DNA of 64,000 bases from JAJDTT01 sp965116695 (GCA_965116695.1 OZ220706.1:1612001-1676000); one strand, 5' to 3'; numbered from the stretch's first letter, positions 35,057-44,062 are shown. The notes: generated by a model not told the origin, from the sequence alone. Translations and numbers: made by a program.

Positions 35057-36001
35057 GAGCAGGATCCCTCACTATTCCGTGCGTGAATTCGAACCGTGGC
35101 GTGTTGGAAAACAATCAAGCCGTTTGTAGAGCGCAAAACGGGCTGGACTCCCGTCCCCGTTCGCCCCAGCCAACGCCGCGTATCGTCGAACGCTGTCCGC
35201 AACGAACCCCCGACAAAGGCGCAATAGAGAAGCTTGGAACTGAACGGAGATCTCAAGTCAATCAGGTCGGCAGGCTCGTCAGGGAGATCCTTCGCCCTCA
35301 CGTCCGGAACATCCCCGAAGTCAAGCGTGTTGAAGGCCGGCCCCGTCAAGAGGCCTGCCCTCCGAGAATGACTAGCCTCTGTATTATTAGGACTGGCGGA
35401 CTGGCGGACTCCCAGTTTAACAGGTCGATTGTAAAATGGGCGGCCTAATTCGCGTAACTGTTCTGCTTCAACCATATCTACACCTGCGAATTCATGCCTC
35501 GCAACATTTATACGGCTGCAAAACAGGCAACTAGAGAAAGATTACGACACTTCAAATGAAAATCCAATAGATTATCGTGTATTTTACGTGTCGATATGCG
35601 CATTTATTGTGTATTAATTGTGTTTTTTTCACCAATATTCAATTAATTAAAATTGGAGGACGGTGGTTTGAACTTGGTTCTTTCATCGCGCCGACCCTTA
35701 AATAAAATGAATTTTCCAAACCGGATCGCATTCCGGAGTCCAACAGGGATTCTCTGTTGCAGAGTCCCGATGAGAGGCCTTGCGGGACCGCATCTCCAGG
35801 TTGAACACGGCTGGTCTGCGGATCAGCAGGAGCCTCGACGCCGGTACCGTATTGCGCGGGGTCTATGGAAAACGCGCGGGTCTTGACACGCGCCCGTTAC
35901 GGATGGCGCCTCCCTGCATTGACGTAATCTGGCCGGCATGTGATCCGTGCGGTCCAATGCCGTGACGGCCCTTGCTGCGGGCTGCTAAACTATTCGCGAT
36001 T
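35057..36001. other. AT-rich intergenic region upstream of the giant repeat protein and tRNA-Arg
   Basis: A 945-base stretch without a supportable gene. The part from about 35480 to 35720 is strikingly AT-rich for this chromosome, with TTAATTAAAATTG-like palindromic sequence, GTGTATTAATTGTG and a run of eight Ts. It should contain the promoter of the minus-strand repeat protein. A short open frame from 35653 (TTG, with a GGAGG just inside it) is unrecognised. Confidence 0.6.
35962..35991 (+). promoter_or_regulatory. Candidate sigma70-like promoter for tRNA-Arg
   Basis: GTGACG (35962-35967) and TAAACT (35986-35991) are separated by 18 bases and end 10 bases before the tRNA. Each matches four of six consensus positions. 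Assignment rests on position and is tentative. Confidence 0.3.
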
Positions 36002-36075
36002 GCGCCTGTAGCTCAGAAGGACAGAGCAAGGGGTTCCTAACCCCTGTGCCGCAGGTTCGAGTCCTGCCAGGCGCA
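36002..36075 (+). tRNA. tRNA-Arg (anticodon CCT)
   Basis: A complete cloverleaf can be drawn. Acceptor GCGCCTG pairs with CAGGCGC (36068-36074). The D arm is GCTCAGAAGGACAGAGC, the anticodon stem AGGGG/CCCCT has loop TTCCTAA (anticodon CCT at 36036-36038), and the T arm is GCAGG-TTCGAGT-CCTGC. CCA is not encoded. It reads the rare AGG codon. Confidence 0.96.
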
Positions 36076-36118
36076 AGAATTTCGACTCAGTGATGGAATA
36101 CCGCGGGAGGGTTGCTCT

Positions 36119-36904
36119 GTGGCTCGCAGGTTGACGCGCAAGGAGATCGTTCAAGAAGACCGGATCTACTCGGTACTGAGCGGGGTTTCCCAGTGGGCGG
36201 TGGTCAATCGGACTCCATTGGTGGTGGGTTCCGGAATCGTCGTGGCGAGCCTGTTGGGGTTCTACCTCTGGCAGGGCTACCAGGAAAGCTCCAACCGGGA
36301 AGCCCAGAAGCTGTTCGCCGAGGCCCTGGAAACGTACCACGCGCCGGTCAAGGAACTGGCGCCCGAGCCCGGCTCCGAGTCCGACGGACAGAACCAGAAC
36401 CAGCCGCCGGAGCCGCCGCCGGAATACCGATTCGAGACCGTCGAGGATCGGCGGGACGCCGCCGCAGCGGCGTTCGAGAAGGTATCGGAGGACTACTCCG
36501 GCACTCGTCTCGGTTTCTTCTCCCGGTACTACCTGGGCCTCATCGGACGGCAGAACGAAGACGCCGGGACAGCCCGCCAACATCTGAGATGGGTAGTGGA
36601 CAACAGCGGCGACAGCGACGTCAGGAACCTGTCACGAAATGTCCTGGCGGACATCGCGCTCGGGGAGGAGAATCACGAAGAGGCCCTGACCTATCTCCAA
36701 CAGCTCCTGGGAGATCCCACTCCCCAGGTCCCGGAGCAGACCATCCTGATGCGGATCGCCCGGACCCACGAGGCCCTGGGCAATGTCGAGCAGGCTCTGG
36801 AGAACTACAGGAAGATCACCAACGACTACCCCACCAGTTCGCAGGCCGAGGAGGCTCAGTCCGAAATCGACCGCCTGGAACCGGCCCCGGTTCCGGAGGC
36901 CTGA
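36119..36904 (+). CDS. Membrane-anchored TPR protein (YfgM-like)
   Basis: A 261-residue protein with GTG start, preceded by a strong GGGAGGG seven bases upstream. Residues 1-32 are cytoplasmic and basic; one TM helix lies at about 34-52 (LVVGSGIVVASLLGFYLW). A Pro/Gln/Glu-rich linker (about 78-103) follows, then helical TPR-like repeats (about 110-255), for example LGFFSRYYLGLIGRQ and IARTHEALGNVEQALENYRK. This topology matches the TPR_21/YfgM type, which in E. coli assists SecYEG and periplasmic chaperones. The specific role here is inference. It stands alone between tRNA-Arg and the convergent apt gene. Confidence 0.75.
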   Translation: MARRLTRKEIVQEDRIYSVLSGVSQWAVVNRTPLVVGSGIVVASLLGFYLWQGYQESSNREAQKLFAEALETYHAPVKELAPEPGSESDGQNQNQPPEPPPEYRFETVEDRRDAAAAAFEKVSEDYSGTRLGFFSRYYLGLIGRQNEDAGTARQHLRWVVDNSGDSDVRNLSRNVLADIALGEENHEEALTYLQQLLGDPTPQVPEQTILMRIARTHEALGNVEQALENYRKITNDYPTSSQAEEAQSEIDRLEPAPVPEA

Positions 36905-36951
36905 CCCGGGTTTTCGAGGAATTGCGCCGCACCTGCGGGGACGACCGGTGA

Positions 36952-37467
36952 TCAGTATTTGAGCAGGGAGAAGATCTCGACGCCGGGAACCTTGGTTCTT
37001 CCCTGCAGGAACTCCAGCTCCACCAGAAAGGCCGCGCCCACCAGGTTTCCGTCCAGGCGGCGGACCAGTTCAACGGCGGCGGCGGCCGTGCCGCCCGTGG
37101 CCATCAGATCGTCCACGATGAGGACCCGCTCCCCGGCTTCGATGGCGTCCTCGTGGACCTCGATACGATCCTGGCCGTACTCCAGATCGTAGGCGACCTC
37201 GAGGGTCTTGGCGGGAAGCTTGCCCGGCTTCCGGACCGGGACGAATCCGGCTCCCAGAAGGGTCGCGATGGCCGGCGCCAGAATGAATCCCCTCGATTCG
37301 ATCCCCACCACCTTGTCGATCCCGGACCCGGTGTAGCGGGCCGCCATGAGATCGATGGACTGGCGCAGCCCGTCCGGATCCTTCAGCAGGGTCGTCACGT
37401 CGTAGAAGAGTATCCCCTCCTTGGGAAAGTCAGGGATCTCGCGGATCTTCCGTTTCAATTCCTCCAC
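36952..37467 (-). CDS. apt: Adenine phosphoribosyltransferase
   Basis: Salvages adenine to AMP using PRPP. The protein has the standard 171-residue length, N-terminal IPDFPKEGILFYDVTTLL, GIESRGFILAPAIA and the PRPP-binding signature VLIVDDLMATGGTAAAA. It starts with GTG and has an AGAGGTGA Shine-Dalgarno a few bases upstream. The start is three bases after the acylphosphatase stop, so the two genes form an operon. Confidence 0.96.
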   Translation of the reverse strand: MEELKRKIREIPDFPKEGILFYDVTTLLKDPDGLRQSIDLMAARYTGSGIDKVVGIESRGFILAPAIATLLGAGFVPVRKPGKLPAKTLEVAYDLEYGQDRIEVHEDAIEAGERVLIVDDLMATGGTAAAAVELVRRLDGNLVGAAFLVELEFLQGRTKVPGVEIFSLLKY

Positions 37468-37470
37468 GGC

Positions 37471-37740
37471 TCACCTCTCAATGGAAAAGTTCAAGAAAGG
37501 GCCCGGCGAAACGCTGGTCCGTTCCAGACCCAGGACCCGGGCGAAGAACGGCCCCGTTCGCAGTTGAGCTTCGAACTCCTTCAAGGTGACGGTCTCGGCC
37601 TCGGCGTGGACCTCCACGTCCCCGTCTTCCCGGTTCCGGACCCAACCGGTCACCCCCAGGCGCTGGGCCGACCGGTATGTGAAATACCGAAAACCCACGC
37701 CCTGGACCCGGCCCGTCAATCGATAGCGGCGAGCAGCCAT
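37471..37740 (-). CDS. acyP: Acylphosphatase
   Basis: Small enzyme hydrolysing acyl phosphates. The N-terminal active-site motif GRVQGVGFRYFTYRSAQ has the phosphate-binding loop and catalytic Arg, and VTGWVRNREDGDVEVHAE supplies the conserved Asn. From ATG 37740 the product is 89 residues, the usual size; a GTG three codons upstream is an alternative. It is followed immediately by apt on the same strand. Some homologues in archaea and bacteria are single-copy housekeeping genes, and no clear pathway link to apt is known. Confidence 0.94.
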   Translation of the reverse strand: MAARRYRLTGRVQGVGFRYFTYRSAQRLGVTGWVRNREDGDVEVHAEAETVTLKEFEAQLRTGPFFARVLGLERTSVSPGPFLNFSIER

Positions 37741-37813
37741 GACAATCACCCGTGGTTCGCCCGGTCCGATTCCGGGCGAAGTTGAGAAAAACCTTCGATA
37801 ACCAGATTGTGTC

Positions 37814-37890
<77 letters not shown>

Positions 37891-37904
37891 AGGCAGGGGA
37901 AAGG

Positions 37905-38570
37905 CTAATAGATAGCATATTTCAGCAGCAGGAATCCACCGATCAGGAGGACAGTAAAGACCACGGTGAGCCAACTGAAGTAGCGGTCGATGAATCGCTT
38001 GACCCCGGGACCGAACCGGAAAATAAGGGCTCCCACCAGCAGGAATCGAGCTCCCCGGCTGACGGCGGAAACCAGCAGGAAGGTCGGGAAGTCGATTCGG
38101 AAGGCCCCCGCAGCGATGGTGAAGACCTTGTACGGAAGGGGAGTGAACCCCGCGATGAAGATGGCGACGGCGTCCCATTCCCGGTACAGGGTCTGCACCT
38201 CCAGGTACGCGCTCTGGGCGCCGTAGATCTCGATGATGGGCCGGCCCGCAAACTCGTAGACGTAGAGGCCGAGAGCGTAGCCCAAGGCGCCTCCAGCCAC
38301 CGACCCGACGGTGCAGATGGCCGCGAAACCCAGGGCCCGGCCGGGAGCGCCCAGGGCCAGGGCGATGAGAAGCACATCGGGAGGAACCGGGAAAAAGGAC
38401 GACTCGGCGAAGGCGATCAGAAACAGTATGGCAGCAGCGTATCGCCGGTGGGCCAGCGAGAGCACCCAATCGTAGAGTCCCCGGACGGCGCCCAGCGCCC
38501 GGGTCACGACCCTCCAGGGCGTGCGGCCCGTGCTCGACGAGGCTTTCACCGGGAGTTCCTGCTTGTGCAT
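37905..38570 (-). CDS. YqaA-family (DedA/VTT) membrane protein
   Basis: A 221-residue inner-membrane protein of the SNARE-associated/VTT superfamily. Hydrophobic helices appear at about 45-65, 70-105, 145-175 and 195-220. The family segment AFAESSFFPVPPDVLLIALAL is at about 54, and the re-entrant loop-like AGFTPLPYKVFTIAAGAF is at about 143. DedA/VTT members act as lipid scramblases or flippases and affect envelope stability; YqaA itself has no proven role. The gene is divergent from the PF09818 ATPase gene, with tRNA-Pro 14 bases past its stop. Confidence 0.88.
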   Translation of the reverse strand: MHKQELPVKASSSTGRTPWRVVTRALGAVRGLYDWVLSLAHRRYAAAILFLIAFAESSFFPVPPDVLLIALALGAPGRALGFAAICTVGSVAGGALGYALGLYVYEFAGRPIIEIYGAQSAYLEVQTLYREWDAVAIFIAGFTPLPYKVFTIAAGAFRIDFPTFLLVSAVSRGARFLLVGALIFRFGPGVKRFIDRYFSWLTVVFTVLLIGGFLLLKYAIY

Positions 38571-38699
38571 ATCTCACGCCCGTGGAGACGCCACCGAACC
38601 GGGTGGATTATACGCGGAACGCACGGGTACAGTGGGTCCGGGACGGCGGGATCGGCCGGAAGCGGCGGGCGGCTGGCGAGTTCGACGAGGTCACTACCG

Positions 38700-40421
38700 A
38701 TGGCGACGGGTGCGGATCTGGAAACGATCCTCAGACGGATCGACGGCCGCGGCTACAAGGCGTACCGGGCGATCCGGGGAACCTACGATCTGGACGGGTT
38801 TCGGCTCTCGGTGGACCATGTTCAAGGGGACCCCTTTGCCGCGCCCTCACGGATGAGCGTGCGCGTGGAGTCAGGCCGGGCCGGGTTTCCCGACTACCTG
38901 AGCGCCAGCCGGGTCCGGCGCATCCCGTTGGCCGACTTTCTGACCCGGGCCTTTCATCGGGCCATCCGCGTGACCACCGTGGGACGCCGGGGTACCGGGC
39001 GCAGCGGCCTCTTCGAGATCGATCGTGGGAACCAGGAGGTCCTGGAAGCCAACAGCGTCGTCATCCAGCGCGGATTTCTGGAGGCGCGCTTCACCGCCGG
39101 CCTTCCCGCGGCCGGGCGGTCGATCCGCGGCCGCCAGGCGGCGAAGATGTTGCTTTCGGAACTTCCCCGGATCGTTCGCCGGTCTCTCCTCTACGCCCGT
39201 CTTCCCAGCCGGGAACTCCGGCGGCAGATCCAGGTCGTGGAGGATCAGGACGCGCTCCGCAACCAGCTCGAGGAACGAGGACTCGTGGCCTTCGTGGCCA
39301 ACGGGTCCTCGCTGCCCCGGCGTAGCGGCGTGGACGACCGCCCTCTCGTTCCCACTCCCGCGCAACCGGTGATCGATTTCCGGTCTCCACCGAGCCTGGA
39401 AGTCCAACTCGAACGGCCAAACGCCGGTCCCGTCCGGGGCATGGGCCTGAAACCGGGCGTCACCCTCATCGTGGGAGGAGGCTTCCACGGCAAGACCACC
39501 CTGCTGAACGCGCTGGAGCGGGGCGTCTACAACCAGATCCCCGGCGACGGGCGGGAAGGGGTGGCCACCATCGAGTCCGCCCTCAAGATTCGCGCCGAAG
39601 ACGGGCGCTACGTGGAGAAGGTGGACCTCTCCCCCTTCATCCGGAACCTCCCGCTGGGCCGGGAGACGGATACCTTCTCCACCGGGAACGCGTCCGGGTC
39701 CACGTCGCAGGCGGCCGGCATCGTGGAGGCTCTGGAGATGGGCTCCCGCCTCCTGCTCATGGACGAGGACACTTCGGCCACCAACTTCATCATCCGGGAC
39801 GCCCGGATGCAGGCGTTGGTGGCCAAGCCCAAGGAGCCCATCACCCCCTTCATCGACAAGGTCCGGCAGATGTATCGAGACTACGGCGTCTCGACGATCC
39901 TGGTCATGGGCGGGTCCGGCGACTATTTCGACGTGGCCGACTCGGTGGTGATGATGGACGAGTATCGTCCCCTGGACGTCACTGCCGAGGCCCGATCCAT
40001 CGTCGCCGCACATCCCAGCCGGCGCCGGTCCGAGGGGGGCGACGCCTTCGGGCGGGTGCTTCGCCGCCGGCCCCGGGCGCGGAGCTTCGACGCCAGCCGG
40101 GGCCGGCGAGCCGTCAAGATCGACGCCCGGGGATTGCGCAAACTCTCCTACGGCCGGACCGACGTCGATCTGTCCGCCCTGGAGCAACTTGTGGACGCCT
40201 CTCAGACCCGCGCCGTCGGACATGCCATTCACCGTATGGCCACTCGTTGCTTCGCCGACGATCTGACTCTGGAGCAGGCTCTGGCCCGGCTCATGGACGA
40301 CCTGGACTCCGAGGGACTGGATGTGCTGTCTCCGTTCAAGGTGGGCAACCTGGCCCGTCCCCGGCGCTACGAGGTGGCCATGGCCGTCAACCGGATGCGG
40401 ACCCTCGCGGTGAGGACCTGA
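38700..40421 (+). CDS. PF09818-type P-loop (ABC-like) ATPase
   Basis: A 573-residue predicted cytoplasmic ATPase of the ABC_ATPase (PF09818) family. ATG 38700 has GAGG nine bases upstream; the frame is open further but without family sequence. The N-terminal part starts LETILRRIDGRGYKAYRAIR. The Walker A is GGGFHGKTTLLNAL at about residue 257, the ABC-like signature SGSTSQAAGIVEALE at about 337, and the Walker B RLLLMDEDTSATNF at about 354. No membrane segment or partner permease is adjacent. Function is unknown for the family; presence of all nucleotide-binding motifs argues for a real ATPase. Confidence 0.9.
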   Translation: MATGADLETILRRIDGRGYKAYRAIRGTYDLDGFRLSVDHVQGDPFAAPSRMSVRVESGRAGFPDYLSASRVRRIPLADFLTRAFHRAIRVTTVGRRGTGRSGLFEIDRGNQEVLEANSVVIQRGFLEARFTAGLPAAGRSIRGRQAAKMLLSELPRIVRRSLLYARLPSRELRRQIQVVEDQDALRNQLEERGLVAFVANGSSLPRRSGVDDRPLVPTPAQPVIDFRSPPSLEVQLERPNAGPVRGMGLKPGVTLIVGGGFHGKTTLLNALERGVYNQIPGDGREGVATIESALKIRAEDGRYVEKVDLSPFIRNLPLGRETDTFSTGNASGSTSQAAGIVEALEMGSRLLLMDEDTSATNFIIRDARMQALVAKPKEPITPFIDKVRQMYRDYGVSTILVMGGSGDYFDVADSVVMMDEYRPLDVTAEARSIVAAHPSRRRSEGGDAFGRVLRRRPRARSFDASRGRRAVKIDARGLRKLSYGRTDVDLSALEQLVDASQTRAVGHAIHRMATRCFADDLTLEQALARLMDDLDSEGLDVLSPFKVGNLARPRRYEVAMAVNRMRTLAVRT

Positions 40422-40448
40422 CCCCGCACCTCAGAACAACAGCTCGCA

Positions 40449-40640
40449 AAAAGGGGACCGCAAAAAAGGGGACAGTCTATTTTTCAGCGAAAAAGGACCG
40501 CAAAAAAGGGGACAGTCTGTTTTTCCGAAAAAAGGGGACAGTCTGTTTTTCCGAGTGTTTTTCCGCAGCGTAAAAGGGGACAGTCTGTTTTTCCGAGGAC
40601 CGAAAAGACCGTAGAAGGGGACAGACGACCGAGCAAAAAG
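40449..40640. repeat. Tandem GGGGACAGTCTGTTTTTCCG repeats, left of the RAYT gene
   Basis: At least three exact copies of GGGGACAGTCTGTTTTTCCG occur at 40508-40527, 40534-40553 and 40576-40595. A variant begins at 40469 (CTATTTTTC) and partial units lie at 40452 and 40617. Spacing is irregular (26 then 42 bases), so this is not CRISPR. The units lie just past the 3-prime side of the transposase gene and look like its cognate REP-type sequence. Confidence 0.85.
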
Positions 40641-40866
40641 GGAAAGTCTGGCAAACAGTCTTGCACTTCGCTTCTGCGTTGTGAACCTTGGGAGTCCGCC
40701 CGGAAGCAGAACAATGAACCTTTGGCAAACGGATGGAAGTCCGGAGGACACTCCACACATCCACATCAAAAGGACAAAGAGGGCAATTCAGTCTGTTGGA
40801 CGGTTCCAGTGATGCGGGGTGTTCGGGGCCGCGGTGGCAGAGTCGCCGGTCGGCGATCAAACGATT

Positions 40867-41802
40867 CTACGTGACCAACGCGTGCGAACGCTGCTCCCGC
40901 AGGGAAAACAGCGCTCCGTCCAGTTGGGGGATAGGATGTCGGCGACGTCGATACCGACCTTGCTGTCGATATTTCGCCAGCAGTTGCACCACCTTCTCTG
41001 CCGGCCCGACGGCCAATCCGTCCGTCATGAATCGCAAACGCCGACGAAAAGCTCCCGGACGGGCGAATCCACGCCGCTTCTCCTGCTGGAGGATCCATCC
41101 AGGGATCGCGGCCTGGTTTTCTCGGGTAGGAACGGCCCCTCGATGGTACAAACGAGCCCGGTAACCTCTGTACACGTCGGTTCCGGGTTCCGGGGGGAAC
41201 AGTTCCTCCAGTGGAATCAGCTCTTGATCCTCGCCGGTGAGCCTCCAGAGGGCGGAGCCCCACTTCCACTGCTCGGGCTGATCGACGAGTCCGGCTCGGA
41301 CGGCGTTGAGTTCCACGTAGAGGACGGCGTCCTGGACGGCTTGGATTCCCAAGAGTTCCGGGTTCTTGAAGCGATCACCCCAGAGATGGCCGCGTCGCCC
41401 GAATTGGCGATTAAACCACTGGGCATAGAACCCGTTCACATTCGCCATCAGTTTCGACACGTCAAAGATACGCTGATTGAACGTCTCCCACTGGGCGTCG
41501 GTCCAACCGGCGGTATTCACCTCGGCCTGTTCTCCATAAAGCTTCTGGGCGCTGGCCTCCAACTCGTCGCGGGACAAGGGGCGGGGTTTCTCAAAATGGA
41601 CGATGAAGTGGTAATGATTGCCCATGATCTGGAAGGCGGCCAAACGACACCGGTAGACATCGACATAGAACAACATCATGTCCAGGAGTTTGCGCCTAGC
41701 TTCGGGGTCTTCAAAGGGAAACCAATCGGGCTCGCCGACGACTCGATTGGTGAGGTGATAAAAGGCGGCTTCCGAACTTTTGTGTCGCGCGGTTCGGGGC
41801 AT
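40867..41802 (-). CDS. REP-associated tyrosine transposase (RAYT, Y1_Tnp/IS200-like)
   Basis: HUH-endonuclease transposase of the Y1 class, 311 residues. It begins MPRTARHKSSEAAFYHLTNR, and the two HUH histidines are in QIMGNHYHFIVHF at about residue 64. Another conserved block is FNRQFGRRGHLWGDRFK at about 137, just after a tyrosine (FYAQW) that could be the nucleophile; which tyrosine is catalytic is not certain. The second of two in-frame ATGs (41802) is nine bases from GAGG and preferred. Short GGGGACAGTC repeats lie on both sides, the typical setting of a RAYT. The domesticated type mobilises or amplifies REP sequences rather than moving as an IS. Confidence 0.9.
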   Translation of the reverse strand: MPRTARHKSSEAAFYHLTNRVVGEPDWFPFEDPEARRKLLDMMLFYVDVYRCRLAAFQIMGNHYHFIVHFEKPRPLSRDELEASAQKLYGEQAEVNTAGWTDAQWETFNQRIFDVSKLMANVNGFYAQWFNRQFGRRGHLWGDRFKNPELLGIQAVQDAVLYVELNAVRAGLVDQPEQWKWGSALWRLTGEDQELIPLEELFPPEPGTDVYRGYRARLYHRGAVPTRENQAAIPGWILQQEKRRGFARPGAFRRRLRFMTDGLAVGPAEKVVQLLAKYRQQGRYRRRRHPIPQLDGALFSLREQRSHALVT

Positions 41803-41927
41803 GGCCATATTCCTCGGTGAATCGGACTCGCAAGGGAGTCGGTTCGCACCTCTGATAACAACAACGACTCAGAACCGGGAAAGACGAAGAAGCCGGCCCA
41901 TTTGCGGTCTGGCCTGTGGCCCCCATC

Positions 41928-42113
41928 CCGGAAAACAGACTGTCCTCTTCTCTTGTCGTTGTGGTGCCGACGGGAATCGGGACCGGGACGGGAATCGGGA
42001 CTGTCCCTTTACGCTCCGGCCGGGAGGAGCCGGCCGCGGGGCTGGCCGCGCAAAAAGGGGACGATCTGTTTTTCCGGCGATCTGTGTTTTTCCGGCGATC
42101 TGTTTTTCCGGCG
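41928..42113. repeat. REP-like repeats, right of the RAYT gene
   Basis: An inverted copy CCGGAAAACAGACTGTCC is at 41928-41945. GGGACTGTCCC follows at about 41998, and degenerate forward units (GGGGACGATCTGTTTTTCCGG and two CGATCTG(TG)TTTTTCCGG pieces) are at 42056-42113. Together with 40449-40640 they bracket the transposase with units in both orientations. Nearby GGGAATCGGGACCGGGAC is a short tandem motif. Confidence 0.75.
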
Positions 42114-42272
42114 AAATGATCCGCCCGGGTTGCCGAAGATTCTCGCGCCACTCGTTCCGCATGCTGGAGTTCACGAAAAATACACTAAATATCAGGAAAA
42201 GAACACCGATAATATATGAACGAGCCTTGTTTCGCACCTGTTTTCTTAACTACAATATTAGTTATGTGGATT

Positions 42273-42554
42273 CTAACCCTGCGCCTCCGTTTTAAAAAGC
42301 GAAAAAAGACGCGCCAGAACGCGGCCCTGAAGACTCCGGGGCGTACCGATCCCCGTCAGCCGGCGCATCAGCAATCCCAGGTTGAAACCACACACGTGGA
42401 CCAGCAATCGCTTCGGGCCATTGGCGTGACCCCGAACGAAGATGCGGCGCAACCTGCCCGTGGTGAACTGATGCGCGAACGGCTGCTCCACCAACTCGCT
42501 CCGCTGCAGCCGTCGTCCCCGGCGGCCCCGAATCCGTCTACGATTCGCGTACAC
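42273..42554 (-). pseudogene. Transposase C-terminal remnant (IS1182-like DDE)
   Basis: About 93 codons with NRRRIRGRRGRRLQRSELVE, QPFAHQFTTGRLRR and KRLLVHVCGFNLGLLMRRLT, ending near GTPRSLQG. That is the C-terminal signature of IS1182/IS5-like DDE transposases (ERPFAH, RLLIHAAAFNLGLLMR). The catalytic core is missing upstream and there are no inverted repeats visible at the edges. It is the broken end of an insertion sequence. Confidence 0.85.
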
Positions 42555-42601
42555 CGGTGCCTGGCACTTTCGATTCTTCCCCTTACCCCAGATTATTCAT
42601 A

Positions 42602-44062
42602 ATGAAGGCCTTACGAGCTGCAATTCTCACGTTCTTTATTTTGTGCTTATCTGACTCGCTAAGTGCTCAGAAACCGTCCTTTGTCGAGTCAGCTGTTGTC
42701 TCGGATACGCAGTATCTCTATCTGAAACTCAAAAAGAAGTTTTGGGTTCAAGGAGACCAAGCAGGATCCGTGTCTGGAAGGCTGTTCGACATTACTATTG
42801 ATGGAAAGCGTTGTGTATCGGGGGTAGGAATCGCCTTTGGCACGACGATTAGAGATAACCATACAACTGTCCGAATAGGGATTCATTCTGATTTCCGACG
42901 ATTTCTTGATCACTCTTCAACGATCAAACTGAAATACTACGGAAAGCTTTGCGACGCCAACGTATGTTCCAGATGGATATGCGGAAGCAGTCTTCCAGCC
43001 AACGGTCGTATGATCTGGGTACATAACAATAATGCTGTATCAGAGTTCACAACCCCCGTAGAGAATAAAATCCCTCCATATACTCCTCCGGATCCAAATC
43101 CAGACCCAGACCCAGACCCGCCAAATGATGATCCAGCTCCGAATCCTCCACCTTCTGGAGGTGGCGGCGGCGGTGGTGGCGGTGGAGGAAACAACGAGGA
43201 TGACTCAGAAGATGACGACTCCGGATCCTCACGTCCGATATCTCGATGCTCTGAGCCAGAAGCGGGCACTCGTGTTTGGCGATGGATACAAGACACCTCC
43301 GGAGAATCCATTCTGCAACTGGAGGCCAGCACGTTAGGCAGGGACGACGAGCAGAAGATCAACTCGGTTATCACACTGTTCAACCGGAAGGAACTCGGCG
43401 ACGATTACATGCCAAGTGTGATCGCGGGAAACTGGCTCCAGGTGGAGCGTGTGGGAGAAAGGGACTGGCCCCGCACCATCGATGGGAAACGATTTTACGT
43501 GAACCACTTTGAGACGAGGGGACAGTCCGAAGGTGATGGTCTCCATAAGGCGCAGAGGAATATCACCGTCGGTGAATCAAAGTACCCGCTGCAACGCCCG
43601 GTAAGCCGTTCGATCCTTACTGGATGCGATTGGAAACCGTTGTGGAAGAGGGACTGTGAGGCTGGCACTTTGGTCTGGCGATGGATCAGGAGCACTGATG
43701 GGGGAGGCGCCTTTCTACAGATTGAATCTGCCTCAAGTGGCTCTGACGGTGAGCAGATGTCGAACTCTGCCCTAACGCTGTTCACATTGGACGAGTTCCC
43801 CGAGGATCACATTCCTGTGGTAAGAGTCCGGAACTATCCCAGACTTGAGATACTTGGCTTCGATCAAGCTGAAGGCCAGGTGGCCATCGAAGGTAAGGAC
43901 TACCACGTGTACCATATCGGGACGGGGGAGGGGAGATCCTCTCCTTTCACTCCTGACCGCCCGAACAGCCTGATGGCGGCCCGTCACTTCATCACAGTGG
44001 ACGATTGGAGATTTCAGTTACAGAGGCCGGTTGATGAGTCTGTTGTCACCGGTTGTAAGTGA
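42602..44062 (+). CDS. Secreted protein with Pro-Asp/Gly linkers and a duplicated C-terminal domain, unrecognised
   Basis: A 486-residue predicted exported protein. A signal peptide is at residues 1-22 (LRAAILTFFILCLSDSLSAQ). An N-terminal domain (about 23-160) has four cysteines in the later part (LCDANVCSRWICG). A disordered linker at about 163-210 has PDPNPDPDPDPP, then ten or more glycines, then an acidic run (DDSEDDDSGS). Two related domains of about 125 residues follow, each opening with AGTxVWRWI, carrying LQxE(A/S) and ending PLQRPV or QLQRPV then TGC. No known family is recognised. The DNA is less GC-rich than its neighbours and the gene sits beside a transposase remnant, so recent acquisition is plausible. 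Confidence 0.8.
   Translation: MKALRAAILTFFILCLSDSLSAQKPSFVESAVVSDTQYLYLKLKKKFWVQGDQAGSVSGRLFDITIDGKRCVSGVGIAFGTTIRDNHTTVRIGIHSDFRRFLDHSSTIKLKYYGKLCDANVCSRWICGSSLPANGRMIWVHNNNAVSEFTTPVENKIPPYTPPDPNPDPDPDPPNDDPAPNPPPSGGGGGGGGGGGNNEDDSEDDDSGSSRPISRCSEPEAGTRVWRWIQDTSGESILQLEASTLGRDDEQKINSVITLFNRKELGDDYMPSVIAGNWLQVERVGERDWPRTIDGKRFYVNHFETRGQSEGDGLHKAQRNITVGESKYPLQRPVSRSILTGCDWKPLWKRDCEAGTLVWRWIRSTDGGGAFLQIESASSGSDGEQMSNSALTLFTLDEFPEDHIPVVRVRNYPRLEILGFDQAEGQVAIEGKDYHVYHIGTGEGRSSPFTPDRPNSLMAARHFITVDDWRFQLQRPVDESVVTGCK

Noticed and set aside
35053..35475. 140-codon open frame upstream of the giant repeat protein
   Set aside because: No recognisable sequence, no good ribosome site, and it overlaps the likely promoter region.
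40449..40640. Possible CRISPR array
   Set aside because: Units are about 20 bases with irregular, partly repetitive spacing and no unique spacers of constant size; no cas gene is present. They are better explained as REP-like repeats.
40431..40860. Long open frames across the GGGGACAGTC repeats
   Set aside because: Translations are low-complexity products of the repeat itself, in several frames and both strands, without a protein family signature.
42216..42602. Plus-strand open frame opposite the transposase remnant
   Set aside because: The opposite strand carries clear transposase homology; the plus-strand translation is its antisense shadow.
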